From positions 124,001 to 188,000 of the forward strand of contig NZ_JPOS01000079.1 of NCBI RefSeq assembly GCF_000759025.1: 64,000 nucleotides of DNA. The letters run 5' to 3'. Each line of letters starts with the position of its first letter. Position 1 is the stretch's first letter. The DNA is from Phaeodactylibacter xiamenensis (GTDB lineage: Bacteria; Bacteroidota; Bacteroidia; Chitinophagales; Saprospiraceae). This document shows, piece by piece, positions 24,456 through 34,061 of this stretch. The position numbers and the translations under genes were made by a program. Under the pieces are notes generated by a model. That model worked only from the letters and a program-made list of their open reading frames with translations, had not been told where the DNA came from and ran no database searches.

Positions 24456-27400
24456 GTGTCAACTTTTATGGGTGACCACCAAACCGCTGCTTCCGTTGAT
24501 ATCCAACGGGTGAACATCAATGGCGAACCTTACTTCAAAATTTCTAACAGCGATGCCATGCGGCCCTTCTTCATGAGCATCGTCAGCGACTCCAATCACT
24601 GGCTTTTTATTGCCAGCAACGGAGGGCTGACGGCAGGCCGGAAAAACTCAGAATACGCGCTGTTCCCTTACTACACCGATGACAAAATCACGGAATCGGT
24701 CGAAGTAACGGGCAGTAAAGCGCTGTTCCGGGTGGACCAAAATGGCAATTCGGTGCTTTGGGAGCCGTTCTCTGTTCGGCAGGAAGGGCAGTACAAGCTG
24801 AGCCGCAACCTCTACAAAAATGTATACGGCAATAAAGTACGCTTTGAGGAGGTGAATCACGATCTGGGCCTCACATTCCAGTATGAATGGAGCTCCAGTG
24901 ACCGCTTTGGCTTTGTACGCCGCTCCGCCCTGATCAACCACAACGAAGCAGCGGTTTCGGTCCACCTGCTGGATGGCATTCAGAATATCCTGCCCTACGG
25001 GGTCAACAGTGAGCTGCAAATGCGCTCCAGCAACCTCGTAGATGCCTACAAAAAGAGCGAGTTGGAAAAAGATGCCGGGCTGGGTATCTATGCCCTCAGC
25101 GCCATCATCGTGGACCGGGCGGAGCCCAGCGAGGCCCTCAAAGCTAATATCGCCTGGTCTTGTGGGCTGGAGTCGCCTACCTACCTGCTGACTTCCCGCC
25201 AACTTGATGCCTTCCGGAAGGGAAAGCCGCTTCAGGAGGAAGTCGATATGCGGGCGGAGAAAGGCGCCTATTTCGTTAGTAAGGAGATGGAGCTGCCCGC
25301 CAAAGGCACCCAGGAGTGGTTGATCATGGCCGATGTCAACAAAAATCATGCGGACATTGCCCGTATTATGCATGAAATTCAGACCAGCCCGAACCTGGCC
25401 ACTGAGATTGAGGAGGACATCCGCAAAGGTACGGACCGGCTTATCGCATTGGATGCTCAGGCCGATGGGCTGCAAATGACGGCGGATGAATTCCGGGATG
25501 CCCGCCACTTCTCCAACGTGCTGTTCAACATCATGCGTGGCGGTATCTTCGATCATCACTACCAGATTGAGAAAGCAGACCTGAGCCTCTACCTGGCGAA
25601 AGCCAACAGGACTGTCTTCAAGGCGGCTCAGCCGATGCTTTCTGAACTGCCGGATACCTTTCCACTCAGCGAGCTGCGCAAGGCCGCTCAAGCTACAGGC
25701 AATACCCATCTACTCCGCCTTTGCCTGGAGTACATGCCCCTGAAGTTCAGCCGCCGTCACGGTGACCCCAGCCGCCCCTGGAACAAATTCTCCATCAATA
25801 CCCGCAGTGAGGTAGATGGCTCGAAGATACTGGACTATGAGGGCAACTGGCGGGACATCTTCCAAAACTGGGAAGCCCTGGCGCATTCTTACCCGCGCTT
25901 CGTGGAGAGCATGGTGCACAAATTCCTCAATGCCACCACCTTCGATGGTTACAATCCCTACCGGGTGACCAAGGATGGCTTCGACTGGGAAACCATCGAG
26001 CCCGATGATGCCTGGTCCTACATCGGTTACTGGGGCGACCATCAGATCATCTACCTGCTGAAGCTGCTGGAATTCTGGGAAAAGCAGTCGCCGGGCGACC
26101 TGCAGCACTACTTTAGCGAAGACCTCTTCGTTTACGCGAATGTGCCCTACAAAATCAAGCCCTTCGAGAAAATCTTGGAAGACTCCAAGGATACCATAGA
26201 GTTTGATCATGAAGCAGATGAGTCAATCCGGCAGAAAAGAGATCAGATTGGGGCCGATGGGGCACTGCTGGCGGATCAGAGCGGGCAAATCTATCAGGTG
26301 AACTTCATTGAAAAAATGTTAGCGGCCCTGCTTGCCAAAATGTCCAACTTCATTCCCGAAGGAGGCATTTGGATGAACACCCAGCGCCCGGAGTGGAATG
26401 ATGCCAATAATGCATTAGTAGGTAACGGGGTGTCAATGGTGACGCTTTACTACATGCGTCGTTTCCTACAGTTTTTTGATGACCTGTTCGCCCAGTCAGA
26501 AGCCCAGTCAGTCAGTGTATCGGCTGAGTTGCTGGACTGCTTCGAAGGGATTGCCAAAGCGCTGGACTCGAATGAAAAACTGTTATCCGGCACCTTCAGC
26601 GATAAAGACCGGATGACCGTGCTACAGGGGCTTGGTCAGGCTGCGAGCCGTTACCGGGCTAAGATATACGATCACGGTTTCTCCGGGCAAAAGCACGAGC
26701 TGAAGCTGGAAGACCTCAAAACGTTTGTTCGCCTCAGCATACGTTACCTGGACCACTCTGTAAAGGCAAATGAGCGAAAGGATGGGCTTTATCATGCTTA
26801 CAACCTCATGGCCGTGGAAGAAGATGGTGGCGTGTCCATCGAATACCTTGATGAAATGCTCGAAGGGCAGGTGGCGGTGCTCAGTGCCGGTTCCTTGTCC
26901 TCAGCGGAGGCGCTTCGGGTGTTGGATGCACTGAAAAACAGTGCCCTCTTCCGACCGGATCAGTACAGCTATATTTTGTACCCCAATAAGGACCTTGGGC
27001 GTTTTATGGCCAAAAACAACATTCCCGCCAAAATGGTGGGCGAGTCCAAACTTCTCCAAAAGCTGGTCGCGGATGGCAATGCCCAAATCCTCTATCAGGA
27101 TGTAAAAGGCGCTTACCACTTCAATGGCAATTTCAAAAACGCCAACGATCTAAAAGTGGCGCTGGATGCCCTGGCGGATACTCAGTACGCTGCATTGGCA
27201 GAAGCCGAGCGCAAGTCTGTGCTTCAGACCTTCGAAAAAGTCTTTAACCACAAAGCCTTCACCGGTCGGTCGGGCACCTTCTTCGGGTACGAAGGGTTGG
27301 GCTCCATCTACTGGCATATGGTTTCCAAGCTGCAGCTGGCCGTACAGGAATGCTGCCTGAAGGCCATCCGTGAGGGGGCAAGCCAGGAAGTGGTTGGCCG

Positions 27401-27911
27401 TTTGCTGGAGCATTACTACGAAATTAATGAGGGCATAGGCGTACACAAATCGCCGGACCTCTACGGGGCTTTTCCTACGGACCCGTACTCGCATACACCG
27501 GCGGGTAAAGGTGCACAGCAGCCGGGTATGACCGGGCAGGTGAAGGAAGATATCCTGAGCCGCTTTGGTGAACTGGGTGTCTTTTTTGAAAAGGGGCAAT
27601 TGCATTTCGACCCCTGTCTGCTCCGTAAGGAAGAGTTCCTGCAGCGGCCACGCACTTTTACCTTCCGCGATGTGGCAGGAGAGGAGCAACAGGCAGAGCT
27701 GGGCGAAGGTACGCTGGCTTTCACCATCTGTCAGGTGCCGGTGCTCTATCAATTGAGAGATGCAGCCGGGATTATGGTGGTCGGCAGTGATGGTACTGTT
27801 CATGCCTCAGAGGAAACCGCTTTAAGCCCTGATTTGAGTAAGGAAGTGTTCGAACGAAGCGGTAAGGTTGCCCGGATTGTCGTGTCGCTGAACCCTAAAG
27901 ATTTGAAATAG
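24456..27911 (+). CDS. Beta-1,3-oligoglucan phosphorylase (GH149/GH161-like, GH94 clan)
   Basis: An 1151-aa protein without signal peptide, hence cytoplasmic. The start is GTG at 24456; an ATG 4 codons later is equally possible. The N-terminal half is a GH94-like beta-sandwich (RPFFMSIVSDSNHWLFIASNG, LFPYYTDDKI), followed by an (alpha/alpha)6 barrel with the likely catalytic acid D649 in RPEWNDANNALVGNG, matching the WND motif of GH94-type phosphorylases. At about 1150 aa it is much longer than cellobiose phosphorylase (about 800) and fits GH149 or GH161, both beta-1,3-glucan phosphorylases. It should release glucose-1-phosphate from imported oligosaccharides. I cannot separate GH149 from GH161 by eye; GH149 seems likelier from size and phylum. 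Confidence 0.75.
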   Translation: MSTFMGDHQTAASVDIQRVNINGEPYFKISNSDAMRPFFMSIVSDSNHWLFIASNGGLTAGRKNSEYALFPYYTDDKITESVEVTGSKALFRVDQNGNSVLWEPFSVRQEGQYKLSRNLYKNVYGNKVRFEEVNHDLGLTFQYEWSSSDRFGFVRRSALINHNEAAVSVHLLDGIQNILPYGVNSELQMRSSNLVDAYKKSELEKDAGLGIYALSAIIVDRAEPSEALKANIAWSCGLESPTYLLTSRQLDAFRKGKPLQEEVDMRAEKGAYFVSKEMELPAKGTQEWLIMADVNKNHADIARIMHEIQTSPNLATEIEEDIRKGTDRLIALDAQADGLQMTADEFRDARHFSNVLFNIMRGGIFDHHYQIEKADLSLYLAKANRTVFKAAQPMLSELPDTFPLSELRKAAQATGNTHLLRLCLEYMPLKFSRRHGDPSRPWNKFSINTRSEVDGSKILDYEGNWRDIFQNWEALAHSYPRFVESMVHKFLNATTFDGYNPYRVTKDGFDWETIEPDDAWSYIGYWGDHQIIYLLKLLEFWEKQSPGDLQHYFSEDLFVYANVPYKIKPFEKILEDSKDTIEFDHEADESIRQKRDQIGADGALLADQSGQIYQVNFIEKMLAALLAKMSNFIPEGGIWMNTQRPEWNDANNALVGNGVSMVTLYYMRRFLQFFDDLFAQSEAQSVSVSAELLDCFEGIAKALDSNEKLLSGTFSDKDRMTVLQGLGQAASRYRAKIYDHGFSGQKHELKLEDLKTFVRLSIRYLDHSVKANERKDGLYHAYNLMAVEEDGGVSIEYLDEMLEGQVAVLSAGSLSSAEALRVLDALKNSALFRPDQYSYILYPNKDLGRFMAKNNIPAKMVGESKLLQKLVADGNAQILYQDVKGAYHFNGNFKNANDLKVALDALADTQYAALAEAERKSVLQTFEKVFNHKAFTGRSGTFFGYEGLGSIYWHMVSKLQLAVQECCLKAIREGASQEVVGRLLEHYYEINEGIGVHKSPDLYGAFPTDPYSHTPAGKGAQQPGMTGQVKEDILSRFGELGVFFEKGQLHFDPCLLRKEEFLQRPRTFTFRDVAGEEQQAELGEGTLAFTICQVPVLYQLRDAAGIMVVGSDGTVHASEETALSPDLSKEVFERSGKVARIVVSLNPKDLK

Positions 27912-27913
27912 CT

Positions 27914-29233
27914 ATGCGGAAATCAAAAAACCATCCCTTGAGTACTTTGATGCTGTCCATACTGCTGGGTGTAGCTGTGGTTATTTTCCTGGCCATTGGC
28001 TGCAGCCCATCTGCAGAAAAGGCAACGGTAACGCCAACTGAAAAACCAAATGAAGTGACCGCTGCTGACATCCTTGGCGACCCGGCTTACCGGGCTATTT
28101 CCTACGGAGGCTACCGTGCCAACAGCCGGGAGGGACAGCCTACCGTCGCTCAGCTGAAGGAGGACATGCTTTTGCTACAGGCTATGGGCATCAAGTTACT
28201 AAGGACCTATAACACCCATCTGGCGCAAGCCTCCAATCTGCTGGTCGCCATCCGCGAGCTGAAAAGCGAAGATCCTGGCTTCGAGATGTACGTTATGCTG
28301 GGCGCCTGGATCAACTGCAAAGGTGCTTTTACCGCTAATCCGGACCACAGTGCCGAAGATGCAGAAGCCAACGCTGCCGAAATCGGGCGTGCAGTGGAAA
28401 TGGCGAAAGCCTACCCTGATATCGTCAAAGTTATTGCGGTGGGCAACGAAGCTATGGTGAAATGGGCCGCCAGCTATTTTGTACAGCCGGGGGTGATCCT
28501 CAAATGGGTCAACCACCTGAAGGGGCTGAAAGCTAATGGCGAACTGCCCGAAAGCCTCTGGATTACCAGTTCAGACAATTTTGCGTCCTGGGGCGGTGGC
28601 GGTGCAGAGTATCATGTAGAGGACCTGGAGCAGTTGCTGCGGGCAGTAGACTTTGTATCCCTGCACACTTACCCTATGCACGACACCCACTACAATCCGG
28701 ACTTTTGGGGGGTAACGGAAGCCGAAGCTGAGCTGCCCAAAGCCGAACAGATTGAAGCCGCAATGGAGCGTGCTTTGGAATACGCGCAGCAGCAATACGC
28801 ACAAACTGCAGCCTACATCAGCGGGCTGGGCATTGAAAAGCCCATCCATATTGGGGAGACGGGCTGGGCGACCGCTTCCAACAGCTTCTACGGACCAGGC
28901 GGCTCGAAAGCGACCGATGAGTATAAGTCTGCCATCTACCACAAGCGCATGCGGGAGTGGACCGACGAAGATGGCATCAGCTGCTTTTACTTTGAGGCGT
29001 TTGATGAAAACTGGAAAGACGCTGGAAACCCGGGCGGCTCCGAGAACCACTTTGGGCTCTTCACGATCGATGGCAAAGCCAAGTATGCCCTTTGGGACCT
29101 GGTGGATGCCGGGGTGTTTAAAGGTTTAGGGCGCGGCGGCCAGCCTGTAGCCAAAACTATGGATGGGGACGAAGCGGCACTTCTGGAATCCGTGGAGGTA
29201 CCTCCTTTGATGGAAGAAGCGCCTGACCATTAG
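27914..29233 (+). CDS. GH17-type beta-1,3-glucanase lipoprotein
   Basis: A 439-aa protein starting 2 bases after the phosphorylase stop, so translationally linked. Lipobox FLAIGC (C30). It is a GH17-type TIM barrel: the opening YRAISYGGYRANSREGQPT, acid/base E179 in VIAVGNEAMV, SLHTYPMHDTHYNPDFW, and nucleophile E315 in IHIGETGWAT, followed by FYFEAFDENWKD, the aromatic and acidic tail of the family. The C-terminal 40 residues after WDLVDAG are a low-complexity acidic tail. It probably acts in the periplasm or on the outer membrane on beta-1,3-glucan oligosaccharides, as hydrolase or transglycosylase. Confidence 0.85.
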   Translation: MRKSKNHPLSTLMLSILLGVAVVIFLAIGCSPSAEKATVTPTEKPNEVTAADILGDPAYRAISYGGYRANSREGQPTVAQLKEDMLLLQAMGIKLLRTYNTHLAQASNLLVAIRELKSEDPGFEMYVMLGAWINCKGAFTANPDHSAEDAEANAAEIGRAVEMAKAYPDIVKVIAVGNEAMVKWAASYFVQPGVILKWVNHLKGLKANGELPESLWITSSDNFASWGGGGAEYHVEDLEQLLRAVDFVSLHTYPMHDTHYNPDFWGVTEAEAELPKAEQIEAAMERALEYAQQQYAQTAAYISGLGIEKPIHIGETGWATASNSFYGPGGSKATDEYKSAIYHKRMREWTDEDGISCFYFEAFDENWKDAGNPGGSENHFGLFTIDGKAKYALWDLVDAGVFKGLGRGGQPVAKTMDGDEAALLESVEVPPLMEEAPDH

Positions 29234-29263
29234 AACCATAAAACAGCTTTTGAGCTAAAACCT

Positions 29264-30751
29264 ATGACAAAATCTATTCACATATCCTCCTGTCTGATGG
29301 TCTTGATGATGCTTGCCGCCTGTCAATCCAGGGAACCACTACCGGTGGAAGTCTACGAAACCTCTGCCGGTGGCCATCAGCTTACGCCCTTGTCGGATTT
29401 CGCCCAGGCTGAAAATCCCATCGTGGTAAAGCTGCTGCCTGAGGAAACCTATCAGACAATCACGGGCTTTGGCGGCTCTTTTACCGAAGCATCCGCTTAC
29501 CTGCTCAATCAGCTCAGCGCTGGGAACCGCAGCAAAATTATTAATGCTTACTTCGGAACGGAAGGCGCAAAGTACTCCCTCACCCGTACGCACATGAACT
29601 CCTGCGACTTCTCCCTGGGGCATTATTCCTATGCCCCGGTGGAAGGCGATACCGCCCTGCAGCATTTTACCATAAAAGAAGACCGCGAAGACATCATCCC
29701 CATGATCAAGGATGCAATGGCTGTCTCGGAAGAGGGCTTCAAAATCATCTCCTCGCCCTGGACAGCCCCGCCCTGGATGAAAGACAACAACGACTGGATG
29801 GGGGGCAAGCTGCAGCCCCAATACTATGATACATGGGCGCTGTTTTTCTCCAAATACCTGGACGCTTATCAGGCAGAGGGCATTGATATCTGGGCATTTA
29901 CGGTGGAGAACGAGCCACTGGGCAATGATAGTAACTGGGAGAGCATGCACTTCAGCCCGGAGGAGATGACGGCCTTTGTGCAAAACCACCTCGGCCCCCG
30001 CTTAGAGGCGGACGGGCATAGTGCAAAAATCCTTGGCTACGATCAGAACCGGGAACACCTCAAAGAATGGGTGGATGACATGTACCAAAATGAAGCCACT
30101 TCCAAATATTTTGACGGTACAGCAATTCACTGGTACGCCAGTACCTATGAGGTTTTTCCGGAGGAATTGCAGTATGCTCACAAAAAAGCACCCGGGAAGC
30201 ACCTCATTCAGACCGAAGCTTGCGTGGATGCGGAAGTGCCCAAATGGAAAAACGACGACTGGTACTGGTCTCAGGAAGCCACCGACTGGGGCTGGGACTG
30301 GGCACCGGAAGACCAAAAGCACCTGCACCCGAAGTACGTGCCGGTCTACCGTTATGCCCGCGATATCATTGGCTGCCTGAACAACTGGGTAGATGGCTGG
30401 GTGGACTGGAATATGGTGCTCAACCGGCAGGGCGGCCCCAACTGGTTCAAGAACTGGTGTGTGGCCCCGGTTATCGTTGACCCCGAACAAGACGAGGTCT
30501 ACTTTACGCCCATTTACCATACCATGGCGCATTTTAGCAAATTTATTCGCCCCGGCGCTACCCGCATCGGATTTGAAAACCCGGATGATGAAATGATGGT
30601 GACAGCCGCCAGGAACCCGGATGGATCTGTCGCTGTCGTCGTTTTCAATCCCACCGAACAAGAGAAAATTCTGGCCATAGAACTGAGCGGGCAGTCCGCC
30701 CAACTATCCATCAGCAAGCAAGCGATTCAGACCATAGTCATCAAACCATAA
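29264..30751 (+). CDS. GH30 beta-glucosidase/beta-1,6-glucanase lipoprotein
   Basis: A 495-aa protein with lipobox LMMLAAC (C20). It is a GH30 TIM barrel with the C-terminal beta-domain. Landmarks: TYQTITGFGGSFTEASAYLL at about 63-82, SPWTAPPWMK at 164-173, acid/base E217 in FTVENEPLG, nucleophile E318 in LIQTEACVD, and the side beta-sandwich ending AIQTIVIKP. GH30_1/GH30_3 members of Bacteroidota often remove beta-1,6-linked glucose or cut beta-1,6-glucan, which suits debranching of laminarin side chains. The exact linkage is inferred from locus context. It is followed 12 bases later by the transporter-enzyme fusion. Confidence 0.88.
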   Translation: MTKSIHISSCLMVLMMLAACQSREPLPVEVYETSAGGHQLTPLSDFAQAENPIVVKLLPEETYQTITGFGGSFTEASAYLLNQLSAGNRSKIINAYFGTEGAKYSLTRTHMNSCDFSLGHYSYAPVEGDTALQHFTIKEDREDIIPMIKDAMAVSEEGFKIISSPWTAPPWMKDNNDWMGGKLQPQYYDTWALFFSKYLDAYQAEGIDIWAFTVENEPLGNDSNWESMHFSPEEMTAFVQNHLGPRLEADGHSAKILGYDQNREHLKEWVDDMYQNEATSKYFDGTAIHWYASTYEVFPEELQYAHKKAPGKHLIQTEACVDAEVPKWKNDDWYWSQEATDWGWDWAPEDQKHLHPKYVPVYRYARDIIGCLNNWVDGWVDWNMVLNRQGGPNWFKNWCVAPVIVDPEQDEVYFTPIYHTMAHFSKFIRPGATRIGFENPDDEMMVTAARNPDGSVAVVVFNPTEQEKILAIELSGQSAQLSISKQAIQTIVIKP

Positions 30752-30763
30752 ATAAAACCAGCG

Positions 30764-33163
30764 ATGAGTACTACAGCTAAACATACAGTGCCCTTTGGGC
30801 AGAAGGTCGCCTTCGGGCTTGGCATGCTCGCCAATCAAATGTTCCCGGCCGTACTGGGGATTTTCATGGTGGTCCTGGTACAAAACCTGGGCTTTCCGGG
30901 TTGGATGTGGGGGGTAATTTATTTCTTTCCCAGGATTTTTGATTCCTTCACGGACCCGATTATGGGCTTCATTTCGGACAACACGAAATCCAAATGGGGG
31001 CGGCGCAGGCAGTATGTGATGGCCGGTGCGATTATCATGGGGGTCGCGTTTGTAGCCATGTGGCAGCTCTACAAAACAGACCCGGCAACCGGGGAATTGG
31101 TGTCCCTCAACTACAACTTCACCTACTTCATGATCTGGTCTTTTGTTTTCTACCTGGGACTGACCATTTTCAGTGTGCCCTACGTAGCTATGGGGTATGA
31201 GATGAGTGACGATTTCCATGAGCGCACCAACATTATGGCTACTGCGCAGTGGATTGGGCAGTGGGCCTGGGTAATTGCGCCCTGGTTTTGGGTCATCATG
31301 TATGATAATGGCCCGGATGGGTGGTTCCCGGACGCAGAAACAGCTACCCGAACCCTTGCCCTTTGGGTGGGCATCATTTTGATGTTCGTTGCCATGATGC
31401 CGGCCATCTTCATTAAAAGTGAATCCACTCTGGAGAAGGATTATTCTCCGATGACACTCAAAAATATTGGCGGGAGTTTCAATGAGATCATTCTCGGTTT
31501 TAAGGAAGCGCTGAAGATCAAGCCGTTCCGGAAGCTTTGTATTTCCACCTTCTTCATTTTCAATGCGTTCAATACCGTAGCTACCTTTACTTTCTTCATC
31601 ATCGTATACCACTTGTTCAACGGGGATGCGGATGCTGCGAATGCGGGGTTCTGGCCCACACTTTTCGGTAGCCTGGGCGCGATTTCCACCACCTTTATTG
31701 TTATTCCGATTGTGGCCTGGCTATCGCGCAAAATAGGTAAGAAGCAAGCTTTTATTTTGTCGCAGGGTATTTCAATTATCGGGTATGTGATGCTGTGGTT
31801 CCTTTTGGTGCCGGGCAAGCCTTACCTGTTTATTTTTGCGCTGCCCTTCTTTTCCTTTGGTATCGGTAGCCTGTTCACCCTGATGATGTCCATGACTTCG
31901 GATGTGATTGACCTGGACGAGTTGAATACTGGCAAGCGGCGGGAAGGTATTTTCGGTGCCATTTACTGGTGGATGGTGAAGTTTGGTTTTGCCATTGCCG
32001 GTGGTTTGAGTGGGGTGATTTTGTCCATCGTAGGATTTCAGGAAGGCATTCCGGGTACAGATCAGCCTGAGGCCATTACCGGGCTGCGGATATTTTTCTC
32101 CGGACTGCCTATTGCAGGAACCCTGATTGCGATGTGGGTCATGCGCGATTACGATGTAACGGAGGAAAAAGCACTGGAAGTCCGTGCGGCGATTGACCGT
32201 AAAAAAATGGCGAAAGGAAGCTCCTCCGCTTATATGCCCGGCAAGTTGCTGGCCCTTAAAGAGGGCTTGCTTCTCAATGGGGTAGTCGGATTAGACTTTG
32301 CCGGAAAATCCACTGGTGAAATCCGCGCCCTCTTTACGGAAAAGCTCAATAGCCACCTGCACGGGCTATGCTTCAGCCCTTATGTGGAAGGTCAGGCTGC
32401 CGGTGACATCCTGTCAAAAGAACAGATTCGGCGCCGTATGGAAATCATTATGCCGCATACCGAATGGATCCGCTCATTCTCTTGTACAGAAGGCAATGAA
32501 CTGATCCCCCGAATTGCCCATGAGAAAGGCCTGAAGACAATGGTGGGGGCCTGGATCAGCGCAGACAAAGCACGGAATGAAGCCGAGATCAACGCCCTGG
32601 TAAGGCTGGCCAAAGAAGGCCTGGTGGATATAGCAGCTGTTGGTAATGAAGTGCTGCTGCGCAATGAGCTTTCGGAGCAGGAAATCATTGGTTACATTGA
32701 GCGGGTGAAGGCGCAGCTTCCAGAAGGCATACCGGTGGGCTATGTGGATGCCTACTATCAGTTCCTGGAGCGCCCTGAACTGGTTAATGCCTGTGATATT
32801 CTCCCGATCAACTGCTACCCATTCTGGGAAGGAGCAGACAGTAGCCACGCGTTGTTGTTCCTGCAGCAGATGTACACATTGGCGGCAGAAGCCGGCAGAG
32901 GCAAAAAAGTGATTGTTGCCGAAACCGGATGGCCGAGTGCGGGGCAGAGCGTGGAAGCGGCACAGCCTTCTGCTGAAAACGCTATGAAGTACTTCATCAA
33001 TGCCCAGGACTGGGCAAAAGCCAACGGTATTGAAATGTTTTACTTCTCCTCCTTCGATGAGTCCTGGAAAGTGGTCCACGAAGGCGAGGTGGGTACCCGC
33101 TGGGGGCTTTGGGACAAGCACGAACAGCCCAAGTTTGCTTCACAAAACGTAAAAACCAACTAA
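30764..33163 (+). CDS. GPH-family sugar:cation symporter fused to a cytoplasmic GH17 domain
   Basis: A 799-aa fusion. Residues 1-465 are a 12-helix MFS transporter of the glycoside-pentoside-hexuronide type, with the signature DSFTDPIMGFISDNTKSKWG followed by RRR (about 60-82) and the second-half motif SMTSDVIDLDELNTGKRREG (376-395). After a polar linker (about 470-500) residues 505-795 form a complete GH17-like domain, with acid/base E629 in AAVGNEVLL and nucleophile E720 in IVAETGWPSAG, and the end FYFSSFDESWKVVHEGE. GPH carriers have cytoplasmic termini, so the enzyme domain should face the cytoplasm at the carrier exit. The frame is continuous with no stop between the parts, and the next GH17 gene starts 4 bases later. 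Confidence 0.9.
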   Translation: MSTTAKHTVPFGQKVAFGLGMLANQMFPAVLGIFMVVLVQNLGFPGWMWGVIYFFPRIFDSFTDPIMGFISDNTKSKWGRRRQYVMAGAIIMGVAFVAMWQLYKTDPATGELVSLNYNFTYFMIWSFVFYLGLTIFSVPYVAMGYEMSDDFHERTNIMATAQWIGQWAWVIAPWFWVIMYDNGPDGWFPDAETATRTLALWVGIILMFVAMMPAIFIKSESTLEKDYSPMTLKNIGGSFNEIILGFKEALKIKPFRKLCISTFFIFNAFNTVATFTFFIIVYHLFNGDADAANAGFWPTLFGSLGAISTTFIVIPIVAWLSRKIGKKQAFILSQGISIIGYVMLWFLLVPGKPYLFIFALPFFSFGIGSLFTLMMSMTSDVIDLDELNTGKRREGIFGAIYWWMVKFGFAIAGGLSGVILSIVGFQEGIPGTDQPEAITGLRIFFSGLPIAGTLIAMWVMRDYDVTEEKALEVRAAIDRKKMAKGSSSAYMPGKLLALKEGLLLNGVVGLDFAGKSTGEIRALFTEKLNSHLHGLCFSPYVEGQAAGDILSKEQIRRRMEIIMPHTEWIRSFSCTEGNELIPRIAHEKGLKTMVGAWISADKARNEAEINALVRLAKEGLVDIAAVGNEVLLRNELSEQEIIGYIERVKAQLPEGIPVGYVDAYYQFLERPELVNACDILPINCYPFWEGADSSHALLFLQQMYTLAAEAGRGKKVIVAETGWPSAGQSVEAAQPSAENAMKYFINAQDWAKANGIEMFYFSSFDESWKVVHEGEVGTRWGLWDKHEQPKFASQNVKTN

Positions 33164-33167
33164 CAAT

Positions 33168-34055
33168 ATGTCACTACGGGTAGAACGACTGGATGGTCTG
33201 AAAGGCTTCGATTATTCCGGCAAAGACGCGGATGATTTCCGGCAGCTTTTTCAAAATGTGCTGGGCAGTGGCCTGCATGGCTTATGCTACAGTGCCTACG
33301 ATGAAGGTCAAAAACCGGGCGCTATTCTGACCAAAGCGCAGATCAGAAGGCGTATGGGGATCATTGCGCCCTACATCAAATGGGTGCGGAGCTTCTCCTG
33401 CGTGGAGGGCAATGAACTGGTGGCTGAGGTAGCCCGCGAGATGGGCATCAAAACCCTGGTCGGTGCCTGGCTGGGCGATGACAAAGACCTGAATGAGCAG
33501 GAAATAGAGGGGCTGATCCGTCAGGCAAAAGCCGGCTACGTGGATATTGCTGCTGTAGGCAATGAGGTGATGTACCGGGGCGACCTGACCGAAGGAGAAC
33601 TGCTGGAGTACATCGCGCGGGTACGGGAAGCCCTGCCCGGGGATATCCCGGTAGGCTATGTGGATGCTTATTATGAGTTCAGCGCCCGGCCACAGATTAC
33701 CGCTGCCTGTGATGTCATTCTGGCCAACTGCTACCCTTACTGGGAGGGTTGCCACATTGACTATAGCCTGATGCATGCTAAGCAAATGTACTACCAAGCT
33801 TTGCACGCCGGGCAGGGCAAAAAGGTGATCATTACAGAAACCGGCTGGCCTAGTCAGGGCACCGCACTCAATGATGCAGAGCCTGCTCACCACAATGCGC
33901 TGCGCTACTTCCTCAATATTCAGCAGTGGGCCCGGCAGGACAATATCGAGGTCTTCTACTTCTCCTCTTTCGATGAATCCTGGAAGGTAGGCGCAGAAGG
34001 GGATGTTGGGGCCTACTGGGGCCTTTGGGACAAGCATGAACAGCTGAAATTTTAA
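33168..34055 (+). CDS. Cytoplasmic GH17-like glucanase/transglycosylase
   Basis: A 295-aa single-domain protein without signal peptide. It is clearly paralogous to the GH17 domain of the preceding fusion over its whole length (LDGLKGFDYSGKDADDFRQL against NGVVGLDFAGKSTGEIRALF; shared SFSC.EGNEL, DIAAVGNEV, PVGYVDAYY, NCYP.WEG, ETGWPS). Acid/base E133 and nucleophile E224 are present. It arose by duplication of the domain next door. It should act in the cytoplasm on imported beta-glucan oligosaccharides, trimming or rearranging them for the phosphorylase. Part of its sequence recurs in the chimeric remnant near 58.3 kb. Confidence 0.85.
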   Translation: MSLRVERLDGLKGFDYSGKDADDFRQLFQNVLGSGLHGLCYSAYDEGQKPGAILTKAQIRRRMGIIAPYIKWVRSFSCVEGNELVAEVAREMGIKTLVGAWLGDDKDLNEQEIEGLIRQAKAGYVDIAAVGNEVMYRGDLTEGELLEYIARVREALPGDIPVGYVDAYYEFSARPQITAACDVILANCYPYWEGCHIDYSLMHAKQMYYQALHAGQGKKVIITETGWPSQGTALNDAEPAHHNALRYFLNIQQWARQDNIEVFYFSSFDESWKVGAEGDVGAYWGLWDKHEQLKF

Positions 34056-34061
34056 AAATTA

